Assembly (NCBI RefSeq): GCF_008801835.1
Contig: NZ_VZOW01000006.1
Span: forward strand, 124,001-188,000
Length of the DNA: 64,000 bases
Direction: 5' to 3'
Origin: Cupriavidus pauculus
GTDB taxonomy: Bacteria; Pseudomonadota; Gammaproteobacteria; Burkholderiales; Burkholderiaceae
Positions 26,673 to 37,081 of this stretch are shown here, one piece after another; position 1 is the first letter of the stretch, and every line of letters begins with the position of its first letter. The notes under the pieces were generated by a model. The model ran no database searches and was not told the DNA's origin. It saw nothing but the letters and a program-made list of their open reading frames with translations. Made by a program: the position numbers and the translations under genes.

Positions 26673-27659
26673 TCAGGATTCCTGCTGGATCCCGGCCAGC
26701 AGCCAGCCGCCGTCCCCGGACGTCGACTTGGCCAGGTTCCAGACCTCACCGAACGGCTGCGCGGCCTCGCCCGCGTTCTCGCGGATCATGCCCGAGAAAC
26801 GCACGCTGGCGATATGCTGCGTCGGCGTCGATTCGATGCCAAGCAATTGCGCATCCAGCGTCACGACATCGGTCTTGTTGGGCTGTGCACCGCGCTCGGT
26901 CAGATCCATCTTGATCTCGGCGAACATCTCGGGCGTGGTGAATTCGCGGATGTCGTCGAGATTGCCGGCGTCCCACGCGGCCTGCAGCCGAACATAGTGC
27001 ACCTTGGCGTTGCGCAGGAAGGCTTCGGTATCGAAATCGGCCGGAACGCCCCATGGCTGCGCGACGGAAGCCGCAGCACCGGCAGCCGCCCCGCCCATCA
27101 CGGGATTGGATGCCGCCCCGTTGAAGACCGGGCTTTCCGCCTGGCGCAACGTCGGCTCGGCCTGGCGGCTGGCACCGCCATAGCCGGCGTTCGACGCGCT
27201 GCCGTTACCCATGCCGGCGTAAGCGGGCGTTTGCGAACGGGCCGAACCACCGCGGAACTTGCGGTAGAGCCACAGTGCGATCAGCGCGATCACGCCAATC
27301 ATGATCACATTGGCCAGGAAGCTGGCCGCTGCGCCGCCCAGACCGAAGTGCGACAGCAGGTAGCCCAGGCCCAGACCGGCCGCCAGACCGCCCAGCATGC
27401 CGCCCCAGTTGCGCTTGGGCGCCGCCGCGGCGGCAGTGCCCGCAGCACCGGCCGCGGCAGGCGCGGCCTGTTGTGCCGGCTGGGCCGGCGTGGTGTTCTG
27501 CTGCGGCGGCGTGCTCTGGCGCTGCTGCGTTACCGTTGACGATTGCTTGCCGATGCTGCGCGAACCGCCGAGGCGCTTCGCATTGGCGTCGACCGCTGCC
27601 CCGAGGGCCAGTGTCGCCATCAGCGCAATAGCCAGGAATTTTCCACGAAAAGAAGACAT
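26673..27659 (-). CDS. Tim44-like domain protein with signal peptide and transmembrane segment
   Basis: A 328-residue envelope protein. A signal peptide (FLAIALMATLALGAAVDANA) is followed by a Gln/Pro/Ala-rich linker, a Gly-rich hydrophobic helix region near 90-135 (WGGMLGGLAAGLGLGYLL; VIMIGVIALIALWLY), and a Tim44/MBA1-like domain in the last 130 residues (DFDTEAFLRNAKVHYVRLQA). The domain is known from mitochondrial import motors, but in bacteria its role is unclear. AGGGGATC precedes the ATG at 27659. It follows ubiE after 50 bp and is ended by a terminator. Confidence 0.9.
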   Translation of the reverse strand: MSSFRGKFLAIALMATLALGAAVDANAKRLGGSRSIGKQSSTVTQQRQSTPPQQNTTPAQPAQQAAPAAAGAAGTAAAAAPKRNWGGMLGGLAAGLGLGYLLSHFGLGGAAASFLANVIMIGVIALIALWLYRKFRGGSARSQTPAYAGMGNGSASNAGYGGASRQAEPTLRQAESPVFNGAASNPVMGGAAAGAAASVAQPWGVPADFDTEAFLRNAKVHYVRLQAAWDAGNLDDIREFTTPEMFAEIKMDLTERGAQPNKTDVVTLDAQLLGIESTPTQHIASVRFSGMIRENAGEAAQPFGEVWNLAKSTSGDGGWLLAGIQQES

Positions 27660-27709
27660 TATCTGCGATCCCCTGTCATTTTCGGCCATTATTAGCCGAA
27701 CATGGCGAA

Positions 27710-28441
27710 TTAATACTTTCTTCCAACGTGGAGCGCCACTACTCCGCCCGTCAGATTGAAGTATTCGACCTTTTCCAGTCCAACTTGTTCCATTATGCGT
27801 ACAAGTGAACCCTGGTCCGGATGCATTCTGATCGATTCCGCCAGATAGCGATAGCTAGGGGCATCCCCGGCGACGCGCTCGCCCAGCCACGGCAGCACCT
27901 TGAAAGAATAGACGTCGTAGATTTTTTCGAGCGGTTTCCAGACTTTGGAGAATTCCAGCACCATCACCTTGCCGCCCGGCTTGACCACGCGGCGCATCTC
28001 GGCCAGCGCGCGGTCCTTGTGCGTCATGTTCCGGAGCCCGAACGCCACGGTCACCAGATCGAAATAGTTGTCCGGGAACGGGATCTTTTCAGCGTCGCAA
28101 AGCGCCACCGGTGTCACGACGCCCTTGTCCAGCAAGCGGTCGCGTCCCACGCGCAGCATCGACTCGTTGATATCGGTAAGCCAGACCTCGCCGGTCGGGC
28201 CCGCCTGCCGGGCGAACGCCTTGGCCAAATCACCGGTGCCGCCGGCGATATCGAGTACCTTCTGGCCGGGTCGCACGTTGGCCTGCGCAATAGTGAACAT
28301 CTTCCAGAGCCGGTGCATGCCGCCGGACATCAGGTCGTTCATCACATCGTATTTGGCAGCCACCGAATGGAATACGCCGGCAACCTTGCCGGCCTTTTCC
28401 GCTTCGTCGACTTTCTCGAACCCGAAGTGGGTCTCGCTCAT
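27710..28441 (-). CDS. ubiE: Ubiquinone/menaquinone C-methyltransferase UbiE
   Basis: A 243-residue SAM-dependent methyltransferase that methylates the benzoquinol ring in ubiquinone (and menaquinone) synthesis. SAM motif I is [16 protein letters not shown] near residue 65, and [18 protein letters not shown] and [18 protein letters not shown] are UbiE signatures. The ATG at 28441 (MSETHFGF) was preferred to one 6 nt upstream. It lies 21 bp after the DUF971 gene and upstream of the Tim44-like gene. Confidence 0.97.
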   Translation of the reverse strand: MSETHFGFEKVDEAEKAGKVAGVFHSVAAKYDVMNDLMSGGMHRLWKMFTIAQANVRPGQKVLDIAGGTGDLAKAFARQAGPTGEVWLTDINESMLRVGRDRLLDKGVVTPVALCDAEKIPFPDNYFDLVTVAFGLRNMTHKDRALAEMRRVVKPGGKVMVLEFSKVWKPLEKIYDVYSFKVLPWLGERVAGDAPSYRYLAESIRMHPDQGSLVRIMEQVGLEKVEYFNLTGGVVALHVGRKY

Positions 28442-28462
28442 TCTCAAACTCCAGGGCTGAAT

Positions 28463-28879
28463 TTAGTGGTGATGACCGCAACCATGGCCGCCCGCGGCGG
28501 GCATCGGATCATCGCGGTTCAGGCCGGCGACTTCGAGCCGCTTCAGATAGTCCGCCCACAACGCATCCTGCTGGTCGCCCAGGCGGTACAGCAGTTCCCA
28601 GCTGTAGATGCCGGTGTCATGGCCGTCGTCGAAGCGAATCAGGATGGCGTAGTTGCCTACCGGTTCCACCGCCGCGATGCCGACGCCGCGCTTGCCGGTC
28701 TGCAGCGTCTCCTGGCCAGGGCCGTGGCCCTGCACTTCCGCGGAGGGCGAGTATACGCGCAGCAACTCGAACGGCAGGCGCCAAGCGCGGCCGTTGTCGA
28801 AGCCGATTTCCAGCACGCGCGATTGCGTGTGGACGGTCAGCGCGGTGGGGTGTGGGGTGTCTTTTTCCAGGCCAGCCAT
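28463..28879 (-). CDS. DUF971 / GBBH-like N-terminal domain protein with His-rich tail
   Basis: A 138-residue protein with the DUF971 domain (LEIGFDNGRAWRLPFELLRV; IRFDDGHDTGIYSWELLYRLG). This domain also occurs at the N-terminus of gamma-butyrobetaine hydroxylases and beside ApbC-type Fe-S carriers. The last residues, GGHGCGHHH, form a His/Cys tail that could bind metal. It lies just before ubiE, a common pairing in this group of bacteria. A link to Fe-S or metal handling is suggested but unproven. Confidence 0.9.
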   Translation of the reverse strand: MAGLEKDTPHPTALTVHTQSRVLEIGFDNGRAWRLPFELLRVYSPSAEVQGHGPGQETLQTGKRGVGIAAVEPVGNYAILIRFDDGHDTGIYSWELLYRLGDQQDALWADYLKRLEVAGLNRDDPMPAAGGHGCGHHH

Positions 28880-28949
28880 GATCAGGGGCGCGGCGCCATC
28901 CGCACGCCGCTCTGTGCCATGGGAGCGACTGGGGGCAGAACGGTCGCCG

Positions 28950-30860
28950 TCACGCGTCTTGTACGACCCGATAGCTTACTCCACCGCCCTCGCCTTGCCC
29001 ATCCCGCGGCCCCGCGCCGCTTTCGTCCGCGCCATCGCCGACCGGCACGTAGCGCAGCCTGCGGTCATGGAAGGCCGCAACGGTGCTGCGGTGCGCAATG
29101 CTGACGATCGCCGCATCGGGCAGCGCCTGCACCATCAGCTGGTACATCGCGCGTTCGGTGTCCTCGTCGAGCGCGCTGGTGGCTTCGTCCAGGAACAGGA
29201 AATCGGGCTTCTGCAGCAGCGCGCGCGCAAAGGCCAGCCGTTGCTGTTCGCCGGGCGACAGCCGCAGCGACCAGTTGTCGAACACGTCCAGGTGTCTGGC
29301 CAGCATGCCCAGCCGCGCCTGGTGTAACACGTTGACCAGCGTCTCGCGCGAATGGACGTTGCCGGCGTCGGGATACGACAACGCATCGGCAAGCGTGCCG
29401 ATCGGCAGGTAGCTGCGCTGCGGCAGGAACAACATGCGCCGGTGCGGCACGGTGATACGCCCGCTGCCATAGGGCCAGATGCCCGCCAGCGCGCGAAACA
29501 GCACGCTCTTGCCGCACCCCGACGGCCCGTTCACGAGCCAGCGCTCGCCCGGGGCGATCGACAGTGAGAACGGCGCGACCAACGGCCGCACGCCCGGATG
29601 ATGGAGCGGGTCGACGCCTTCTGCGTCCACGTCCGTGCCGCCTCGCACCGGCAGCGCCAGCGCCAGTCCGCTGACCCTCACGTCGCCTTGCGCGGGATCC
29701 GCAGCCTGCACCACTTCGACATCGCCGGGGCCTTCGTGCGTCAGGTCCTGGCGTTCGGCCACCCGCATGGCTTCCTGGAAATCGATCAGCCGGTTGGCTG
29801 CCGCTTTCCATCCCACCAGCGTCGCGTAGCTGTCCACGAACCACGACAGCGCCCCCTGCACCTGCCCGAAGGCCGAATTGATCTGCATAAGGCCGCCCAG
29901 CGTGAGCTTGCCGGAGAAATACCGCGGCGCGGCAACCAGCAGCGGGAAGATGATCGCGAACTGCCCATAGCCCGAATTCACGAATGTCAGGCGGCGCGTA
30001 TAGCGCATCAACTGGTTCCAGTTGGCGCGGATGCGTTCAAACCGCGCGCGCAGCCCTGCTTCCTCCGTCGGCTCGCCGCGATACAGCGCCACCGGCTCGC
30101 TGTTTTCGCGCAGCCGGACCAGCATGAAACGGAAATTTGCCTCGTACTGTTCCTGCTGGAACGACAGGCCGATCAGCGGACGCCCCACGAAGTGGGCAAT
30201 CAGCGAGCCAACCACCGCATAGGCAATGGCAAACCACACCATGTAGCCGGGAATAGTCAGATCGACGCCGCCCAGCGCCAGGCTGATCGGCCCGGACACG
30301 GTCCACAGAATGCCGATGAACGACACCAGCGTCACGACCGAATTGAGCAGGCCCATCGACAGCGACAACGCGCCATCGGTGAACTGGCGCAGATCGTCGG
30401 CCAGCCGCTGGTCGGGGTTGTCGGTGGCATGGGTCTGCTCGATGCGGTAGTACGCCTGGTGGCCGAGCCAACGCCGCAGGAACGTGCCGGTCATCCACGT
30501 CCGCCAGCGCATCTGCAGCATCATCTGGTAATACTGGCGCGAGATGGCCAGCACGATGAAGGCCGCGGCGATCCAGGAAAACCGCACCAGCAACAGCTTG
30601 AACGACGCGTAGTCGCGCTGCTCGATGGCGTTGTAGAACACGCGGTTCCACTCGTTGAGCAGCACGTTGATATAGACGATGCCCAGGTTCAGCGCCACCA
30701 CCAACAGCAGCAGGCCGACGCCCGCCTTGCGGTCATCGGATTTCCAGTAGGGCTTGATCAGCGCCCAGGTAGCGGCCAGGCGCAGCCGGCTCTGGTTCTT
30801 GAGTGCCTCGGCTGGGACTGCGGGGCCGGGCACGATAACGGACGACGGTGTGGAAGACAT
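28950..30860 (-). CDS. SbmA/BacA-type ABC protein with ATPase domain (YddA-like)
   Basis: A 636-residue fusion of an SbmA/BacA-like membrane domain and an ABC ATPase. The membrane part carries LNEWNRVFYNAIEQRDYASF and WRTWMTGTFLRRWLGHQAYY, hallmarks of the family. The ATPase shows GPSGCGKSVLFRALAGIWP, signature LSPGEQQRLAFARALL and Walker B FLFLDEATSALDEDTE. Members import peptides, cobalamin or bleomycin, or resemble peroxisomal acyl-CoA ABCD transporters. The C-terminus is rich in Gly/Asp. It begins the minus-strand run toward ubiE. The substrate is unknown. Confidence 0.92.
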   Translation of the reverse strand: MSSTPSSVIVPGPAVPAEALKNQSRLRLAATWALIKPYWKSDDRKAGVGLLLLVVALNLGIVYINVLLNEWNRVFYNAIEQRDYASFKLLLVRFSWIAAAFIVLAISRQYYQMMLQMRWRTWMTGTFLRRWLGHQAYYRIEQTHATDNPDQRLADDLRQFTDGALSLSMGLLNSVVTLVSFIGILWTVSGPISLALGGVDLTIPGYMVWFAIAYAVVGSLIAHFVGRPLIGLSFQQEQYEANFRFMLVRLRENSEPVALYRGEPTEEAGLRARFERIRANWNQLMRYTRRLTFVNSGYGQFAIIFPLLVAAPRYFSGKLTLGGLMQINSAFGQVQGALSWFVDSYATLVGWKAAANRLIDFQEAMRVAERQDLTHEGPGDVEVVQAADPAQGDVRVSGLALALPVRGGTDVDAEGVDPLHHPGVRPLVAPFSLSIAPGERWLVNGPSGCGKSVLFRALAGIWPYGSGRITVPHRRMLFLPQRSYLPIGTLADALSYPDAGNVHSRETLVNVLHQARLGMLARHLDVFDNWSLRLSPGEQQRLAFARALLQKPDFLFLDEATSALDEDTERAMYQLMVQALPDAAIVSIAHRSTVAAFHDRRLRYVPVGDGADESGAGPRDGQGEGGGVSYRVVQDA

Positions 30861-31028
30861 GGCGCCAGCGGTTTGGCCCGCCGCACGGTGCGCCGGCGGG
30901 CGTGTTGTTGTTCGACCGGTGTCAGACGCGCCGCCACGATGGCGGGTTCCGTACCAGACTGCAACGGCACTTTACCAAGGCCGCGGGGAATCTTGCAGGA
31001 GGGATGACAAGCGCGCTGCGCGGGCCGG

Positions 31029-31463
31029 TCAATCGGCGGTGTCGAGCGCCGCGAGCGCGGTGCGCAGCGCCGGCAGCCGGCTGGCCAGCTCGGCGATCCG
31101 CGCCGGATCGGCGGCGCGTTGCGGCGCGGCCCAGACGGCCTCGGGGAAATGCGAATCCCAGCGATAGCGCGGAATGATGTGCCAATGCAGATGCGGCACG
31201 ATGTTGCCCAGCGCGGCGAGATTGATCTTGTCCGGCGTCATGACCTCGCGCACCAGCCGCTCGACGCGCGCCACCAGCCGCATCAGCCAGGCCTGGTCAG
31301 TATCGTCGAGATCGGTCAGTTCCGCGGCGTGGTCGTTCCACACCACGCGGCAGAATCCCGGAAAACGGTCGCGCTCGACCAGGATCACGCGCGCGCGGTC
31401 CCCCATCCAGACCAGCTCGCCGCCATCGGCTTCGCACAACGGACAATTGGGAATTCGTTTCAT
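31029..31463 (-). CDS. HIT family nucleotide hydrolase/transferase
   Basis: A 144-residue histidine-triad protein. The catalytic HLHWHIIPRY (His91, His93, His95) is followed by RWDSHFPEAVW, common in proteobacterial HIT proteins. An N-terminal CPLC (Cys7, Cys10) may bind zinc. HIT enzymes cleave nucleoside phosphoramidates or dinucleotides. I chose the ATG at 31463 (MKRIPNCPLC) as the family start; the frame upstream is not conserved in style. It sits 102 bp downstream of the large FAD/Fe-S gene. Confidence 0.92.
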   Translation of the reverse strand: MKRIPNCPLCEADGGELVWMGDRARVILVERDRFPGFCRVVWNDHAAELTDLDDTDQAWLMRLVARVERLVREVMTPDKINLAALGNIVPHLHWHIIPRYRWDSHFPEAVWAAPQRAADPARIAELASRLPALRTALAALDTAD

Positions 31464-31565
31464 CGAGATATCTGAAAGGGCGAAGCTGCCGCGCACGCTC
31501 CCGCGCCGCGGAACGGGATGCGCATCGCGAGCGGCGGCACGCTGGGCGCCGCCGTCCGCGTCCGG

Positions 31566-34500
31566 TTACACCAGCACCCGCTCGATGCCGCCGGCATTTG
31601 CCTTGGCCACGTAATCGGGCATCCAGTCCGGCCCCAGCAGATGCTTGGCCATCTCCACGACGATGTAGTCAGCGGTCACCGACGCATCCTCGTTATAACG
31701 CGACAGGCCCTGCAGGCACGACGGGCAGCTGGTGAGAATCTTCACATCGCCGCCAAAGTCGTCGGCACGCAGCTTGTCGGCGCCCTTGCGCATTTCCTCT
31801 TCCTTGCGGAAACGGACCTGCGTGGAGATGTCCGGCCGCGTCACCGCCAGCGTGCCCGATTCGCCGCAGCAGCGTTCGTTCTTCTCGATCTTGCCGCCGC
31901 CCTGGTTGCCGCCCATCAGGTCGTTCACCAGCTTGGTCGGGTCCATGGTCTTGATCGGCGTGTGGCACGGATCGTGATACATGTAGCGCGTACCCGTGAC
32001 ACCTTCGAGCTTCACGCCCTTTTCGAGCAGATACTCGTGGATGTCGATGATGCGGCAGCCCGGGAAGATCTTGTCGAATTCGTAGCCGGCAAGTTGGTCG
32101 TAGCAGGTGCCGCAGCTCACCACCACGGTCTTGATGTCGAGATAGTTCAGCGTATTGGCCACGCGGTGGAACAGTACGCGGTTGTCGCTGACCATCTTCT
32201 CGGCCTTGTCGTACTGGCCGTTGCCGCGCTGCGGATAGCCGCAGCACAGGTAACCCGGCGGCAGCACGGTCTGCACGCCCACGTGCCAGAGCATGGCCTG
32301 CGTGGCGAGCCCCACCTGCGAGAACAATCGCTCCGACCCGCAGCCCGGGAAGTAGAACACGGCCTCGGTTTCGGCCGTGGTCGTCTTCGGATTGCGGATG
32401 ATCGGAACGATCTCGTTGTCCTCGATGTCCAGCAGCGCGCGCGCCGTCTTCTTGGGCAGGTTGCCCGGCATCTTCTTGTTGATGAAGTGGATCACCTGCT
32501 CCTGCACGGGCGGCTTGCCGACCGTGGCGGGCGGATGCTGGGTCTGCTTCCTGGCCAGCTTCTTAAGCAGTTCGTTGCCCAGGCGCTGCGCCTTGTAGCC
32601 CACGCCCATCATGGCCGTGCGGGCCAGATTGATGGTCTGCGGGTTGGTCGCGTTCAGGAAGAACATCGACGCGGCGGTGCCCGGGTTGAATTTCTTCTGA
32701 CCCATCTTGCGCAGCAGGTTGCGCATGTTCATCGACACATCGCCGAAGTCGATCTTGACCGGGCACGGCGTCACGCACTTGTGGCACACGGTGCAGTGAT
32801 CGGCCACGTCGGAAAATTCGTCCCAGTGCTTGATCGACACGCCGCGGCGCGTCTGTTCCTCGTACAGGAACGCCTCTACCAGCAACGACGTCGCCAGGAT
32901 CTTGTTGCGCGGGCTGTATAGCAGATTGGCGCGCGGCACGTGCGTGGCGCACACCGGCTTGCACTTGCCGCAGCGCAGGCAGTCCTTGACGCTATCGGCA
33001 ATCGCGCCGATATCGCTCTGCTGCATGATGATGGACTCGTGCCCCATCAGGCCGAACGACGGCGTGTACGCGTTGCGCAGGTCCGCGCCGGGCAGCAGCT
33101 TGCCCTTGTTGAAGCGGCCTTGCGGATCGACGCGCTGCTTGTAGTCGCGGAATTCGCCGATCTCGGCTTCGGTCAGGAATTCGAGCTTGGTGATGCCGAT
33201 GCCATGCTCGCCGGAAATCACGCCATCGAGCGAACGGGCCAGCGCCATGATGCGGGCCACCGCGCGGTGCGCGTCCTGCAGCATGTCGTAGTCGTCGGAG
33301 TTGACGGGAATGTTGGTGTGAACGTTGCCGTCGCCGGCATGCATGTGCAGCGCGACGAACACCCGGCCGCGCAGCACCTGTTTGTGGATCTTCTGCGCTT
33401 CGTCGAGGATCGGCTTGAATTCGCCGCCGTTGAAGATCTTGCGTAGCTCGGCGCGGATCTCGGTTTTCCAGCTCACGCGGATGGTGCGGTCCTGCAGCAG
33501 ATGGAACACCGCCGCATCGGGCTGCACCTGCAGGCGTTGTTCGAAAGCGGGGCCGAGCAGGCCCAAACCGTGCCCGATCAGCGACGCGCGCGCCGCCGCC
33601 AGCGGCGTATCGAGATGATCCTGCAGATAGCGCCAGCGCGCGCGGATTTCGCGCAGCAGCGTCAGCGCGTGCTGCACGCGGTCTTCCAGCAGTTCGGCGC
33701 TGGGAATCTCGTTGGCGTCGTCGCTGCGGCCAAGCGGCAGGTTGCCGCGCGCGAAGAACGCTTCGAGTTCGTCGGTGAGCTTGAGCTTGTTCTTGATCGA
33801 CAGCTCGATGTTGATGCGCTCGATGCCGTCGGTGTATTCGCCCATGCGCGGCAGCGGAATCACCACGTCTTCGTTGATCTTGAAGGCGTTGGTGTGGCGC
33901 GCGATGGCCGCGGTGCGCGAGCGGTCGAGCCAGAACTTCTTGCGCGCCTCGGGGCTGACGGCGATAAAGCCTTCGCCGCTCTTGCCGTTGGCCATGCGGA
34001 TCACTTCCGAGGTGGCGCGCGCCACGGCGTCTTCATCGTCGCCGACGATATCGCCGATCAGCACCATCTTCGGGAAAGCATTGCGCTTGCTCTTGGTGGC
34101 GTATCCCACCGCGCGCAGATAGCGTTCGTCCAGATGCTCCAGCCCCGCCAGGATCGCGCCGCCCTCGCGCTTCGATTCGGCGTCGAGGTAATCCTTGATT
34201 TCGACGATGCTTGGAATGGCGTCGCGCGGCTGGCCGAAGAATTCGAGGCACACCGTGCGGACATGGCGCGGCATGCGGTGCAGGATCCAGCGCGCGCTGG
34301 TGATGATGCCGTCGCAACCTTCCTTCTGCACGCCCGGCAGGCCCGCGAGGAACTTGTCCGTGACGTCCTTGCCCAGCCCTTCCTTGCGGAACTTGCGGCC
34401 CTCGATGGCCAGCGTTTCGGTGCGCAGCACCTTCTCGCCCGGCTTGCGATTGCCGTCCGACCACTTCAGTTCGAACGTGGCGACCGGCACATCGTGGATC

Positions 34501-35540
34501 TTGCCCAGGTTGTGGTCCATGCGCGTGATCTCGAGCCAGTTGCCCTCGGGATCGACCATGCGCCACCACGCCAGGTTATCGAGCGCCGTGCCCCACAGCA
34601 CCGCCTTCTTGCCGCCCGCGTTCATCGCCACGTTGCCGCCGATGCACGAAGCATCGATCGACGTGGGATCGACCGCGAACACCAGGCCAGCCTTGTCGGC
34701 CGCGTCGGCCACGCGGCGCGTCACCACGCCGGCGCCCGAGAAGATCGTCGCCACCTTGTGCGCAACGCCCGGCAGGTCGGACATCTCGACCGGATCGAGC
34801 TGTTCGAGCTTTTCGGTGTTGATGACGGCCGAGAACGGCGTCAGCGGCACGGCGCCGCCGGTGTAACCGGTGCCGCCTCCGCGCGGGATGATGGTCAGGC
34901 CCAGTTCGAAGCAACCCTTGACGAGCCCGGCGATCTCTTCCTCGGAATCCGGGGTCAGCACCACGAACGGATATTCGACGCGCCAGTCGGTGGCGTCGGT
35001 CACATGCGACACGCGCGACAGTCCGTCGAACTTGATGTTGTCCTTCTGCGTAACCTTGCCCAGCACGCGCTGCGCGCGCTTGCGCAACGCATAGGCTTCG
35101 GCGAATTCGGTCTTGAACGATTCGATCGCCTGCTTGGCGAACGCCACCAGTTGCTCAACGCGGTGCGAGCGGTCTTCGGCGGCGGGCTCGGCGTGCTCGG
35201 CGCGATCGGCCGCGCGGCGCTTTTCGATTTCGCTCAGGCGATGGTGCAGCGCGCCGACCAGCATCTGGCGGCGCTTGGGATTTTCGAGCAGGTCGTCCTG
35301 CAGATACGGATTGCGGCGCACCACCCAGATGTCGCCCAGCACTTCGTACAGCATGCGGGCCGAACGGCCGGTGCGGCGTTCGCCGCGCAATTCGTCGAGA
35401 ATGCGCCAGGCTTCTTCGCCCAGCAGCCGGATAACAATCTCGCGATCCGAAAACGACGTGTAGTTATAGGGGATCTCGCGCAGGCGCGGCGGGGCGTCCT
35501 GCGCTGCGAGCTTGGCGTCGAGCACGAGTGGGGCGTTCAT
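31566..35540 (-). CDS. Giant FAD-linked oxidoreductase with Fe-S and CCG domains
   Basis: A 1324-residue fusion enzyme related to D-lactate and glycolate dehydrogenases. The N-terminal 130 residues form a DUF3683-type region ([20 protein letters not shown]). A FAD-binding type 4 domain follows ([19 protein letters not shown]), then the FAD-oxidase C-terminal domain ([25 protein letters not shown]). Two 4Fe-4S motifs, [11 protein letters not shown] and [12 protein letters not shown], come near residues 860-930. Two CCG domains end the chain ([15 protein letters not shown]). It should pass electrons from a 2-hydroxy acid to the quinone pool. An in-frame TTG at 35603 is a less likely start than ATG 35540. 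Confidence 0.9.
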   Translation of the reverse strand: MNAPLVLDAKLAAQDAPPRLREIPYNYTSFSDREIVIRLLGEEAWRILDELRGERRTGRSARMLYEVLGDIWVVRRNPYLQDDLLENPKRRQMLVGALHHRLSEIEKRRAADRAEHAEPAAEDRSHRVEQLVAFAKQAIESFKTEFAEAYALRKRAQRVLGKVTQKDNIKFDGLSRVSHVTDATDWRVEYPFVVLTPDSEEEIAGLVKGCFELGLTIIPRGGGTGYTGGAVPLTPFSAVINTEKLEQLDPVEMSDLPGVAHKVATIFSGAGVVTRRVADAADKAGLVFAVDPTSIDASCIGGNVAMNAGGKKAVLWGTALDNLAWWRMVDPEGNWLEITRMDHNLGKIHDVPVATFELKWSDGNRKPGEKVLRTETLAIEGRKFRKEGLGKDVTDKFLAGLPGVQKEGCDGIITSARWILHRMPRHVRTVCLEFFGQPRDAIPSIVEIKDYLDAESKREGGAILAGLEHLDERYLRAVGYATKSKRNAFPKMVLIGDIVGDDEDAVARATSEVIRMANGKSGEGFIAVSPEARKKFWLDRSRTAAIARHTNAFKINEDVVIPLPRMGEYTDGIERINIELSIKNKLKLTDELEAFFARGNLPLGRSDDANEIPSAELLEDRVQHALTLLREIRARWRYLQDHLDTPLAAARASLIGHGLGLLGPAFEQRLQVQPDAAVFHLLQDRTIRVSWKTEIRAELRKIFNGGEFKPILDEAQKIHKQVLRGRVFVALHMHAGDGNVHTNIPVNSDDYDMLQDAHRAVARIMALARSLDGVISGEHGIGITKLEFLTEAEIGEFRDYKQRVDPQGRFNKGKLLPGADLRNAYTPSFGLMGHESIIMQQSDIGAIADSVKDCLRCGKCKPVCATHVPRANLLYSPRNKILATSLLVEAFLYEEQTRRGVSIKHWDEFSDVADHCTVCHKCVTPCPVKIDFGDVSMNMRNLLRKMGQKKFNPGTAASMFFLNATNPQTINLARTAMMGVGYKAQRLGNELLKKLARKQTQHPPATVGKPPVQEQVIHFINKKMPGNLPKKTARALLDIEDNEIVPIIRNPKTTTAETEAVFYFPGCGSERLFSQVGLATQAMLWHVGVQTVLPPGYLCCGYPQRGNGQYDKAEKMVSDNRVLFHRVANTLNYLDIKTVVVSCGTCYDQLAGYEFDKIFPGCRIIDIHEYLLEKGVKLEGVTGTRYMYHDPCHTPIKTMDPTKLVNDLMGGNQGGGKIEKNERCCGESGTLAVTRPDISTQVRFRKEEEMRKGADKLRADDFGGDVKILTSCPSCLQGLSRYNEDASVTADYIVVEMAKHLLGPDWMPDYVAKANAGGIERVLV

Positions 35541-35719
35541 GGGCGGGACCGCTTCGAAGCTGCGCACGGGGACAGTGCGCGGATTTTCGTCATTAAAGGG
35601 CAATTGTACTGCAACGCCCTGTTTCGCTGCACCGCACCATTCGCCTTTTGCCCGAATAACCCCTGAATCGATCCGGGATCTTCGCGCTTTGCATGCAATT
35701 CATGCTGTTGGCGAATCTT

Positions 35720-36298
35720 CTAGAACCACTGGCGGATCGCCTCTCCCACGCCGTGCCAGAACGAGTCGGGAATCCAAAGCAAGCTGCCGGTCATGATCAG
35801 GTAGCGCAGGAACTTGCCGATCGCCATATAGCCCAGGCTTTGCCAGAACGGCATGCGCAACCATCCGGCCAACGTGCACAAAGGATCACCAATGCCCGGC
35901 AGCCACGACAGCAGCATGGTCGGCGGGCCATAGCGGCGCATCCAGCGGAAATATTTCGCGTCCAGCTTGGGCTTTTGGCGCTTGCGCGGATGCGGGCGGT
36001 GCGCGGCGTGTTCCAGTTCATGCTGGTGATGCTGGCGCCGTTGGCGGTAGCGCACCAGCGCCAGCTTGGCCGCGTAGCCCAGCCACCAGTCGATCGCGCC
36101 GCCCAGCGTATTGCCGGCCGTGGCCACGATCACGGCGGGCCAGAACATCTGCGGGTTCAGCTTCACATAGCCGAACACGGCCGGCTCGGACCCCAGCGGC
36201 AGCAACGTGGCCGACACCAGGCTGACCACGAAAATGGCCGGCAGCCCTACCTTGGGCAGTGCAATCGTGTCGAACAGCCAGTCGATAAAGGCTTCCAT
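35720..36298 (-). CDS. YqaA/DedA-type SNARE-associated membrane protein
   Basis: A 192-residue inner-membrane protein with four or five hydrophobic segments. LVSATLLPLGSEPAVFGYV and VATAGNTLGGAIDWWLGY match YqaA, a DedA relative. A charged cytoplasmic loop (RYRQRRQHHQHELEHAAHR) splits the two halves, and LLSWLPGIGDPLCTLAGWLR carries the conserved helix break. DedA proteins flip lipid carriers or exchange ions. I chose the ATG at 36298 (MEAFIDWLF). It is divergent from the hydroxylase operon. Confidence 0.9.
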   Translation of the reverse strand: MEAFIDWLFDTIALPKVGLPAIFVVSLVSATLLPLGSEPAVFGYVKLNPQMFWPAVIVATAGNTLGGAIDWWLGYAAKLALVRYRQRRQHHQHELEHAAHRPHPRKRQKPKLDAKYFRWMRRYGPPTMLLSWLPGIGDPLCTLAGWLRMPFWQSLGYMAIGKFLRYLIMTGSLLWIPDSFWHGVGEAIRQWF

Positions 36299-36553
36299 GC
36301 GTCGGATAACAGAGGGCGGCGAAGCGCAGAGTAACCCGCATGGCGACACCCCAGGTTTTGTGATTAACTGTTAGAGCCTGTAGCGGCGATTCGTTCATCG
36401 CGCCGCGTCGATGGGGCAAACCCGGCAGCACCAATATCACGAAATAGCCGTCTCAACCAAGCGGCAGTACCGCGTCGTGGCCTGTCCCGCGCAGTCGTCA
36501 TTATCGGGATCGGCGGAGCTGGCCATGCGCGCACCACCCACATGGAGACAAGC

Positions 36554-37069
<516 letters not shown>

Positions 37070-37081
37070 GGGAGGCCCGTC

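Noticed and set aside
33501-35666. Plus-strand open frame of 721 codons opposite the FAD/Fe-S gene
   Set aside because: Shadow of the oxidoreductase gene; no recognisable domain.
36363-36373. Small palindrome TAACTGTTA in the gap before the hydroxylase operon
   Set aside because: Nine bases with no second copy and no nearby regulator gene; too weak to call an operator.
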